In this document: positions 1-5,304 of the stretch, piece after piece | Layout: each line of letters opens with the position of its first letter | Position numbering within the stretch: the first letter of the stretch is position 1 | Assembly (NCBI GenBank): GCA_934281565.1 | Contig: CAKQXI010000150.1 | Coordinates: forward strand, 1 to 5,304 | Length of the DNA: 5,304 bases | Reading direction: 5' to 3' | DNA from: an uncultured Prevotella sp. | Lineage (GTDB): Bacteria; Bacteroidota; Bacteroidia; Bacteroidales; Bacteroidaceae | Made by a program: the position numbers and the translations under genes | The notes under the pieces: generated by a model | Seen by the model: only the letters and a program-made list of their open reading frames with translations | Databases searched by the model: none | What the model was told of the DNA's origin: nothing

Positions 1-1302
1 GTGGTATATTGCACCGATGACAACACAGTAAAACCTATTGGCTCGGATAGCAAGGCAGGACTAATGTCGCCTCGCAATATGTGGACAACTACTATTGGCG
101 ATGAATTGCGCCTTGCAACAAATAATCGCTCAAAGGTTATCGGTGTGGCTCTCAAAGACCGTGCATCCATTCTCCCTGCTGGTCATCATGCCAATGGTGC
201 TTTCTGGTTTGATGACAAGTCTGGCAACTTCATCACCAGTTCTTTCTATATGGACAAGCTGCCTACATGGGTCAACAACTTCAACAAACAGAAGTTAGCC
301 GCCAAATATCTCTCGGAGAAATGGAACACCCTTTATCCCAAGGATACTTACAAGGAGAGCACTGCCGACGATACCGAATATGAGGCTGGCATCCAAGATG
401 GAGAAAAAGCTATATTGCCCCTTGACCTTCCTACCTTATATAAGAAGTATGGTTACAAGATTATCCGCAGCACTCCTTTCGGCAATAGCCTGACTTTCGA
501 CATAGCAAAGGCTGCCATCGATGGTGAGAACTTAGGCAAGGGAAGCGATACGGATATGCTTACCGTCAGTTGCTCCAGTACCGACTATGTAGGTCATCAA
601 GTAGGTGTGAATGCCATTGAGACAGAAGATACCTACTTGCGCCTTGACCAATCGCTTGCTGATTTTCTTTCTTTCCTTGACCAGAAAATAGGCAAGGGTA
701 ATTACCTGGTATTCCTCTCTGCCGACCACGGAGGTATGAACAATGCCAAATTCTTGCAAGACCAACATATCCCTGCAGGAAATTGGGATGATAGAGCTTG
801 CAAAGATGAGCTTAACACCATGCTCAAGGCAAAATATCCTACTGCTGGCGAACTTGTAAAGACTGTCATGAACTATCAAGTTTTCTTCAACCTTGATGTC
901 ATTGAATCCCTCAATCTTGACTTCTCACAAATCAAGCAGGCTGTAATCGACCAATTGAAAAAGGACAAAAGAGTACAATATGCTTTCGATATGGAAAAGG
1001 CTTCCATAACAAGTATTCCAGACGACATCAAGTACCGTGCCATCAATGGTTACAACCGTGAGCGAAGCGGAAGTGTTCAGGTCGTCCTAAAACCAGGCTT
1101 CTATGATTATTGGAACCTGAAAGGTACTACTCATGGCGCATGGAACCCATACGATACCCATATCCCATTGGTGTTCATGGGCTGGCATATCCAGCATGGC
1201 GAGAGCACTCGACCTTATTATATGACCGACATAGCAGCAACGGTTTGCGCCTTGCTTCATATCCAAGCTCCTAACGGATGTATCGGTACTCCGATATTCT
1301 AA
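1..1302 (+). CDS. pafA: PafA-like alkaline phosphatase, C-terminal part (5' end outside window)
   Basis: Zinc-dependent phosphomonoesterase of the alkaline phosphatase superfamily (type I phosphodiesterase/nucleotide pyrophosphatase fold), expected in the periplasm to release phosphate from organic esters. The 433 visible residues open with YCTDDNTV and MSPRN, stretches I recognise from Bacteroidota PafA proteins. Probable active-site residues are Lys52 and Arg54 in LKDRASILPAGH, Asp195 and His199 in STDYVGHQ, Asp242-His243 in SADHGG, and His378 in TTHGAWNP. Adding about 110 reproduces Elizabethkingia PafA numbering as I recall it (K162, R164, D305, H309, D352, H353; the last His within two residues of H486). 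About 110 N-terminal residues are therefore missing, including the signal peptide, the first zinc Asp, the nucleophile Thr and the catalytic Asn. The GTG at base 1 is an internal Val codon, not a start. The C-terminus (NGCIGTPIF) looks complete. Phosphodiesterase activity is a less likely alternative, since the Lys/Arg pair favours monoesters. It converges on the susCD-like operon. Confidence 0.9.
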   Translation: MVYCTDDNTVKPIGSDSKAGLMSPRNMWTTTIGDELRLATNNRSKVIGVALKDRASILPAGHHANGAFWFDDKSGNFITSSFYMDKLPTWVNNFNKQKLAAKYLSEKWNTLYPKDTYKESTADDTEYEAGIQDGEKAILPLDLPTLYKKYGYKIIRSTPFGNSLTFDIAKAAIDGENLGKGSDTDMLTVSCSSTDYVGHQVGVNAIETEDTYLRLDQSLADFLSFLDQKIGKGNYLVFLSADHGGMNNAKFLQDQHIPAGNWDDRACKDELNTMLKAKYPTAGELVKTVMNYQVFFNLDVIESLNLDFSQIKQAVIDQLKKDKRVQYAFDMEKASITSIPDDIKYRAINGYNRERSGSVQVVLKPGFYDYWNLKGTTHGAWNPYDTHIPLVFMGWHIQHGESTRPYYMTDIAATVCALLHIQAPNGCIGTPIF

Positions 1303-1304
1303 GA

Positions 1305-1362
1305 ATAAATAAAGAAGCCCACAGATTTCAAATTAAAGAAATCTGCGGGCTTCTTTATTTAT
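1305..1362. terminator. Bidirectional intrinsic terminator hairpin
   Basis: The left arm 1305-1329 pairs with the right arm 1338-1362 over 25 positions with a single A-C mismatch (1321 against 1346), leaving an 8-base loop (AAATTAAA). The GC-rich part (GCCC against GGGC) sits in the middle of the stem. Toward the outside each arm ends in a T-rich run on its own strand (CTTCTTTATTT), giving a U-rich 3' flank whichever strand is transcribed. It begins 2 bases after the phosphatase stop codon. It probably ends phosphatase transcription on the plus strand and also stops leftward readthrough from the susCD-like operon. Function is inferred from structure and position. Confidence 0.85.
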
Positions 1363-1389
1363 GGAAGTTATGGAAGTTATAGAAGTTAT
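1360..1389 (+). repeat. 9-bp tandem repeat, left array (GAAGTTAT family)
   Basis: Three consecutive 9-bp units are visible: TATGGAAGT (1360-1368), TATGGAAGT (1369-1377) and TATAGAAGT (1378-1386), followed by TAT. The shared octamer GAAGTTAT occurs at 1364, 1373 and 1382. A fourth, out-of-phase copy lies at 1408-1415. The array begins within the last bases of the terminator's right arm. The same unit is found in opposite orientation at 1473-1508. Role unknown. Confidence 0.8.
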
Positions 1390-1415
1390 CACTCCCTACG
1401 GTCGTTAGAAGTTAT
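1380..1415 (+). repeat. Interrupted direct repeat TAGAAGTTAT around a 16-bp segment
   Basis: The decamer TAGAAGTTAT occurs identically at 1380-1389 and 1406-1415, flanking the 16-bp segment CACTCCCTACGGTCGT (1390-1405). The segment is more GC-rich than its surroundings and breaks the 9-bp periodicity, since the units are 26 bp apart rather than 27. The segment has no clear internal palindrome. It may be a conserved core of an interspersed repeat element or a small insertion that duplicated its flank; the sequence alone does not decide. Confidence 0.55.
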
Positions 1416-1453
1416 AGCCATCAGCCTATCCTGCTTATTTTATCTGCTGTTTT

Positions 1454-1474
1454 AAGCCATAAAGCATTTGGCTT
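1454..1474 (-). other. Small hairpin downstream of the susD-like gene, possible weak terminator
   Basis: AAGCCA (1454-1459) pairs with TGGCTT (1469-1474), giving a 6-bp stem with a 9-base loop; two more pairs are possible beyond one mismatch. On the minus strand it lies about 45 bases past the SusD-like stop codon and is followed by TAAAACAGC, not a proper U-tract. It could be a 3'-end stabilising structure or a weak terminator ahead of the strong hairpin at 1305-1362. It could also be chance in A/T-rich DNA. Confidence 0.35.
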
Positions 1475-1508
1475 TAACTTCTCTAACTTCTTTAAGTTCT
1501 TTAACTTC
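1473..1508 (-). repeat. 9-bp tandem repeat, right array (inverted relative to the left array)
   Basis: Four consecutive 9-bp units are visible on the plus strand: TTTAACTTC (1473), TCTAACTTC (1482), TTTAAGTTC (1491) and TTTAACTTC (1500). On the minus strand they read GAAGTTAAA, GAACTTAAA, GAAGTTAGA and GAAGTTAAA, matching seven of nine positions of the left-array unit. The array ends 9 bases from the stop codon of the SusD-like gene, so it lies within that transcript's 3' untranslated region. Role unknown. Confidence 0.8.
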
Positions 1509-1517
1509 TACCACTTT

Positions 1518-3182
1518 TTAATACCCATCATTCTGTGTCAGTTTTGGATTGGCATCACGAGCTGCTTGTGGAATAGGAAGATAACGGTTTGTAGTCTTGA
1601 ATGTACGGCTTTCAATCTTCTTATCAGCAGCTTCTGCATCGACATCGATGGTAGCACGCAATCCTGGTTCTACCGACTTGTCCATAGATACAGAACCAAT
1701 ACGACGTTCCAAAGTACCGTTTAAGACAGTCTCTGCCAACATCTTACCATTAGCATCTTTCCAACGCAAGATGTCTGCACGGCGAAGACCCTCACCAGCA
1801 AATTCTACGGCACGCTCACGACGAATAAGCTCACGTAGCTTCTCTTTGGTATTATACTTTGCTTCATCAACATTAGGCATACCTACACGATTGCGGATTT
1901 GGTTTAAATAGTCATAAACTTGTGCAGAAGGCCCATTCAACTCATTAGAAGCCTCGCAATAAGTAAGCAGAACCTCAGCATAACGGAAGACAATAGGCTG
2001 ACAATTTGTATTCCAAATATCCGAATACTGGGTCACAGGTGCCAAATACTTTGCCCATGTCAAGCCAGTCTTAGAGCAGTTGTCGGTTCCTATCAGATAA
2101 TTTGCGTTGGTCTTGCCATCTATTTCCTTATCAAGACTGTTATAAATGGCTTCCTTACCATTTCCATTGATATAGTCACTGCCTGGATAAGTGACGGTCA
2201 TTGCCATACGAGGGTCACGATTATAGAATGGATGTGCGGGATCATAACCAGAACCTGCTTCATCCTTAGTCAAGCCATTTGCCATTTCGTATGTATCAAT
2301 AAGTCCATAAGTAGGAACAATAGACGACCAACCATTATCGCCATTGTTATACATACGACCGATAACATCATTGTAATAGTCATTTTCCACTGCTTGTACG
2401 GCAAGGATAATCTCCTTGGAGTTCTGTCCTGCTACCGTAAAGAGATTGGAATAACTATCATCTAAGTCATATTGATTCAAATCTATGATTTTCTGGGCAC
2501 GGTCCAAAGCTGTAGCATAATCGCCATAATAGAGAGCCTCACGCATACGGAGAGCCAATGCAGCACCCTTGGCAATGCGTCCACGGGCAGCAGGAGTTTC
2601 GTTTATATCATTAACCAAGTCGTCAAGCTCTTTCTCAACATACTCCTTTACCTCTTGCTCACTGTTGCGTGGTACCATAGCTTCTTCTGCAGTAGCATAA
2701 CTATCAATGATAGGCACGCCACCATAGTTCCAGTTCATCAGGAAATAGCGATAAGCACGTATCCATCGAGCTTGCGCCATGATGTTTTTCTTAACAGCCT
2801 CTGAGGATATGTTACATTTATCTATATTGGCAAGAAGCTCATTACAACGACGGATGTGCTTGAAATCATACCAGTCTCTGCCATTGCTGGCTGTCACTGT
2901 ACCATTGCCAATAGGAGTATAACCCTCCCAAGAGAATTGGTCATATCCGAAATCAGATGCTCCATCCCAATAAAGAAGGAAGCCATCCCATCCCCAACCA
3001 CTGTTATATTCATCTTGCCACTTATCATAACATCCCACAAGGAACTTTTCTGCATCCTCTTGTGATTGCCATGTTGTAGTAGGCGAGATGGTATCCTTTG
3101 GGGTTGTATCCAGGAAATCGGAGCATGAGGTCACTAAAAGGGCTGTCATGCCGATGTATATATATTTCTTAAGATTTCTCAT
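1518..3182 (-). CDS. SusD/RagB-family outer-membrane nutrient-binding lipoprotein
   Basis: Complete 554-residue surface lipoprotein that binds an oligomeric nutrient, usually a glycan, and caps its partner SusC-type transporter. Residues 1-19 form a lipoprotein signal peptide ending LLVTSC, with the acylated Cys at 20; the following SDFLD resembles the Bacteroidota surface-export signal. Family hallmarks follow: TPKDTISPTTTW (27-38) with the helix EDAEKFLVGCYD, ARWIRAYRYF (138-147) leading into NYGGVPI, NRDPRM (321-326), RYAEVLLTYCEASNEL (400-415), RRERAVEFAGEGLRR (454-468) with DILRWK, and a C-terminal YLPIP...NPKLTQNDGY. Length is normal for the family. Tryptophans at 38, 55, 63, 65, 72, 85 and 104 enrich the N-terminal third, but I cannot assign ligand contacts. 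The ATG is supported by AAAAGGA seven bases upstream and by the signal peptide directly after it. It follows the SusC-type gene by 21 bp, so co-transcription is very likely. Substrate unknown. Confidence 0.95.
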   Translation of the reverse strand: MRNLKKYIYIGMTALLVTSCSDFLDTTPKDTISPTTTWQSQEDAEKFLVGCYDKWQDEYNSGWGWDGFLLYWDGASDFGYDQFSWEGYTPIGNGTVTASNGRDWYDFKHIRRCNELLANIDKCNISSEAVKKNIMAQARWIRAYRYFLMNWNYGGVPIIDSYATAEEAMVPRNSEQEVKEYVEKELDDLVNDINETPAARGRIAKGAALALRMREALYYGDYATALDRAQKIIDLNQYDLDDSYSNLFTVAGQNSKEIILAVQAVENDYYNDVIGRMYNNGDNGWSSIVPTYGLIDTYEMANGLTKDEAGSGYDPAHPFYNRDPRMAMTVTYPGSDYINGNGKEAIYNSLDKEIDGKTNANYLIGTDNCSKTGLTWAKYLAPVTQYSDIWNTNCQPIVFRYAEVLLTYCEASNELNGPSAQVYDYLNQIRNRVGMPNVDEAKYNTKEKLRELIRRERAVEFAGEGLRRADILRWKDANGKMLAETVLNGTLERRIGSVSMDKSVEPGLRATIDVDAEAADKKIESRTFKTTNRYLPIPQAARDANPKLTQNDGY

Positions 3183-3189
3183 AATAATA

Positions 3190-3196
3190 TCCTTTT
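3190..3196 (-). promoter_or_regulatory. Ribosome binding site of the SusD-like gene
   Basis: On the minus strand AAAAGGA lies in the 21-bp gap after the SusC-type stop codon, seven bases before the ATG at 3182-3180. It supports that start. The gap has no room for a typical Bacteroidota promoter, consistent with translation from a shared transcript. Confidence 0.6.
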
Positions 3197-3203
3197 AAAG
3201 TTA

Positions 3204-5304
3204 TTAGAATGTCACGCTCAATCCGAAAGAATGAGTGCGGAGCAATGGATAAGAGCTGAGTCGCTGGCTTGTTGCCTCTGGGTCTACATTGATGTCAAGA
3301 TTATCAATGGTGAACAAATTCTCACAAGAATAGTAGACACGCACCTTGTTAACGTGCAAGAATGCAAGGGCAGACTTAGGAAGTGAATAGCCAAGTTGCA
3401 AGTTCTTCAAACGGCAGTATGATACATTCTTGAGCCAGAATGTTGAGACAACTTGACGTGAAGAGCTTGGAGAGTCTGTACCAGTGAAAAGACGTGGCAT
3501 CTTTGGATTAGACTTGTTGTATGTCCAAGAATCTCTCCAAATAGTAGCAGGATGGGAGCTATCACCAACAAATGCACCCTCTACCTCGTATGCATCGAAG
3601 TAGCGATAAGCCTTGAACTGTCCATTGAAGAACAAGGAGAGATCAAATCCCTTCCAAGCAGCGTTAAGGTTTAAGCCAAAGGTCCAGCGAGGTACAGAAC
3701 TACCAGCATAGATACGGTCATCCTCATTAATCTTTCCATCACCATTGGTATCTACATATTTCAGGTCACCACCCTTGAAGTCACCTCCACCAAATGGGCA
3801 GGAGCCCTTTGAGCCGTCTTCTGGCCAATAGAAGTTCATATATTGCTTAGCTTCTTCATCGGAGCTGAAGAAACCATCTGCCTGATAAATATAGTAGCTG
3901 TTAAACTCATGCCCCATGGCATTGCGCTGATTATAGCCTGTCGTCACATATCCTTTACCTGGCATTTCCTCTATCTTGTTCTTGTTATATGCAAGGTTGA
4001 AACCAGCACCGAATGTTACTTCTCCAAACTTATCATTGTAGTTGATGCCCATTTCTATACCTTGGTTGCGCATCTTACCTACATTGTCAAGATAGCTACC
4101 CAAGGCAAACTCATAAGGAGCATCTACAGAGATAAGAATACCGTCTGTCAGACGATTATAGTAATCGAATGTAGCATTGATCTTACCATTAAGGAAGCCC
4201 ATATCAACACCTATGCCCCAAGTCGTAGCTTTCTCCCATGTAATGGTATTAATCTTGAATGAACTCTGATAATAACCAGTATTTACCTTGCCATCAAATA
4301 CGTACTTACCGTCTAAGCTATAAGTGTTGATTGCAGGATAATAATCATCCAAAGCCTCTTGGTTACCCAACTTACCCCAAGAAGCACGAATCTTCAAGTT
4401 TGAGAGCCAAGACTTAGTGTTCTGCATGAAAGGTTCCTCGCTAACACGCCATCCTGCGGAGAATGATGGGAAGTAACCCCAACGATGACCATCTGCGAAA
4501 CGGCTGGAAGCATCGGCACGGAGGTTAGCCTCAAAGAGATAACGACCTGCAAAGTCATAGTTGACACGCCCAAACCATGAAAGCATATTCAGCTTACGGG
4601 TATATCCATTTGCTTTCTGGGTGGAAACATCACCAGCATTGATGTCTGTTACCTCACTGTTAGGGAAGTTCTTACGATAGGTATACCAATATTTATAGTT
4701 GTAGCCCTCTGCGTGCCATCCTGCCAAGGCACCAACAGTATGCTGTCCAAAGGTCTTGTTATAGTTCAACAAAGCCTCGAATGTCTTGCGTTCCCATTTA
4801 TAGACACGTTCATCGTGGAAGTTAGGGTCGGTCTTCTTGTTCTCATTATAAACGAAATACTTCTGGAAGTAGTCGTAGTTCTGGTTATTGTTGACATACG
4901 ATGCACTAATCTTTGCCGTCAGTCCATCAAGAATCTTGTAATCTACGCCAAAGAGTCCTGTAAAGTTCGTGTTACGACGGTTTACTTTCAATCCATTGTC
5001 AAGCCATGCGATAGGGCTACCATCCGAGATTGTACCCCAAGTACCATCGTCATAACGTGCCGTAATCCATGGTGAGATCAAGTTGAGCTGACGGATTATC
5101 TGGTCTGAGCTACCACCTGCGTATGCTGAAGATGGGTCGCTATAATCATTCTTGATGAAAGAGAGATTCAATCGAGCGGTAAGGCGACTGTTGATTTTCA
5201 TCTCCAAGTTGGTACGACCATTGAACTGCTCACGGCTTGCATTAGGTAAGATACCAGACTGCTTCAAATAACCCACTGATGCAAGGTAATTGACACTCTC
5301 ATTG
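3204..5304 (-). CDS. SusC/RagA-family TonB-dependent outer-membrane transporter, C-terminal part
   Basis: Outer-membrane beta-barrel that imports the ligand captured by the neighbouring SusD-like lipoprotein, powered by TonB. The frame is open to the right edge, giving 699 residues beginning NESVNYLASVGYLKQSG; the GTG at 5276 is an internal Val codon. SusC proteins are usually about 1000 residues or more, so roughly 300-400 residues are missing: signal peptide, carboxypeptidase-like N-terminal domain and most or all of the plug. The visible part is barrel. Family stretches include GYLKQSGI and LEMKINSRLTARLNLSF near the start, RADASSRFADGHRWGYFPSF, LKIRASWGKLGNQ and DTNGDGKINEDD (visible residues 518-529), then GLNLNAAWKGFDLSLFFNGQ. 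It ends HSFGLSVTF, with the terminal aromatic residue typical of outer-membrane barrels. DTNGDGKINEDD resembles a calcium-binding loop and is common in SusC proteins. It is first in the visible operon; its promoter lies outside. The imported substrate cannot be read from this sequence. Confidence 0.95.
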   Translation of the reverse strand, partial: NESVNYLASVGYLKQSGILPNASREQFNGRTNLEMKINSRLTARLNLSFIKNDYSDPSSAYAGGSSDQIIRQLNLISPWITARYDDGTWGTISDGSPIAWLDNGLKVNRRNTNFTGLFGVDYKILDGLTAKISASYVNNNQNYDYFQKYFVYNENKKTDPNFHDERVYKWERKTFEALLNYNKTFGQHTVGALAGWHAEGYNYKYWYTYRKNFPNSEVTDINAGDVSTQKANGYTRKLNMLSWFGRVNYDFAGRYLFEANLRADASSRFADGHRWGYFPSFSAGWRVSEEPFMQNTKSWLSNLKIRASWGKLGNQEALDDYYPAINTYSLDGKYVFDGKVNTGYYQSSFKINTITWEKATTWGIGVDMGFLNGKINATFDYYNRLTDGILISVDAPYEFALGSYLDNVGKMRNQGIEMGINYNDKFGEVTFGAGFNLAYNKNKIEEMPGKGYVTTGYNQRNAMGHEFNSYYIYQADGFFSSDEEAKQYMNFYWPEDGSKGSCPFGGGDFKGGDLKYVDTNGDGKINEDDRIYAGSSVPRWTFGLNLNAAWKGFDLSLFFNGQFKAYRYFDAYEVEGAFVGDSSHPATIWRDSWTYNKSNPKMPRLFTGTDSPSSSRQVVSTFWLKNVSYCRLKNLQLGYSLPKSALAFLHVNKVRVYYSCENLFTIDNLDINVDPEATSQRLSSYPLLRTHSFGLSVTF

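Larger units (their letters stand above)
1303..1517. other. Structured intergenic region between convergent genes
   Basis: This 215-bp gap separates the phosphatase stop from the stop of the SusD-like gene, so neither flanking gene starts here and no promoter is expected for them. From left to right it holds a strong hairpin terminator (1305-1362), a 9-bp tandem array (1360-1389), a 16-bp interruption followed by one more repeat unit (1390-1415), a featureless A/T-rich stretch (1416-1450), a small hairpin (1454-1474) and an oppositely oriented 9-bp array (1473-1508). I see no convincing protein-coding frame, tRNA or known RNA family in it. Confidence 0.8.

Noticed and set aside
1..3. GTG as the start codon of the phosphatase
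   Set aside because: The family needs about 110 more residues before this point, including the signal peptide and the nucleophile Thr; the codon is internal and the gene is cut by the window.
532..879. Minus-strand 115-codon open frame inside the phosphatase gene
   Set aside because: It overlaps the conserved zinc-ligand region of the phosphatase on the opposite strand and shows no family resemblance; it is a shadow frame.
1360..1510. CRISPR array or attachment site interpretation of the repeats
   Set aside because: The units are 9 bp, contiguous and degenerate, with no regular spacers, no cas genes, no tRNA gene and no integrase nearby.
1452..1514. Minus-strand 21-codon frame from GTG through the 9-bp array (VVEVKELKEVREVKAKCFMA)
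   Set aside because: The charged repeat peptide is a by-product of a 9-bp repeat being three codons long. It has no ribosome binding site of its own, a GTG start four bases past the SusD-like stop, and no recognisable family.
1920..2465. Plus-strand 181-codon open frame antisense to the SusD-like gene
   Set aside because: It lies wholly within a strongly supported family gene on the other strand, its product has no recognisable domain, and no convincing start signal was seen. It is a shadow frame, as are those at 1597-1911, 2472-2804 and 2856-3065.
3843..5075. Plus-strand open frames at 3843-4262 and 4713-5075
   Set aside because: Both are antisense to conserved barrel segments of the SusC-type transporter, with hydrophobic, low-information products typical of antisense frames.
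5274..5276. GTG as the start codon of the SusC-type gene
   Set aside because: The frame stays open upstream to the window edge and encodes SusC-like sequence (NESVNYLAS) before it; this is an internal Val codon.

Overview
The window looks like part of a Bacteroidota chromosome, most likely from the Prevotella/Segatella group. The evidence is a SusC/SusD outer-membrane nutrient-uptake pair, a SusD lipoprotein whose lipid-bearing Cys is followed by Ser-Asp as in Bacteroidota surface lipoproteins, a PafA-type alkaline phosphatase, and moderately AT-rich DNA with A/T-rich spacers. The genus is an inference from overall resemblance; no marker gene is present.

Layout. Positions 1-1302 (+) hold the C-terminal four fifths of a zinc-dependent, periplasmic PafA-like alkaline phosphatase whose start lies before the window. 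Positions 1303-1517 are the gap between two convergent genes. This gap is well structured: a near-perfect 25-bp-stem hairpin with U-rich flanks on both strands (a probable bidirectional terminator), then two arrays of a 9-bp repeat in opposite orientation (1360-1389 and 1473-1508) enclosing an 83-bp centre with an interrupted repeat unit and a small hairpin. Positions 1518-3182 (-) encode a complete SusD/RagB-family lipoprotein. Positions 3204-5304 (-) encode the C-terminal 699 residues of a SusC/RagA-type TonB-dependent transporter that runs off the right edge.

How the genes work together. The transporter and the SusD protein are transcribed leftward in the order susC-susD, separated by 21 bp, and almost certainly form one operon and one outer-membrane complex. 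SusD captures an oligomeric nutrient (usually a glycan) at the cell surface and lids the SusC barrel, which imports it using TonB energy. No glycoside hydrolase, peptidase, sensor or regulator lies in the window, so the substrate cannot be assigned. The phosphatase is a separate transcription unit that converges on the operon and need not be functionally linked.

No clearly new biological system was found. The least ordinary part is the inverted 9-bp repeat cluster between the convergent genes. The remaining open frames are shadows of the three real genes.
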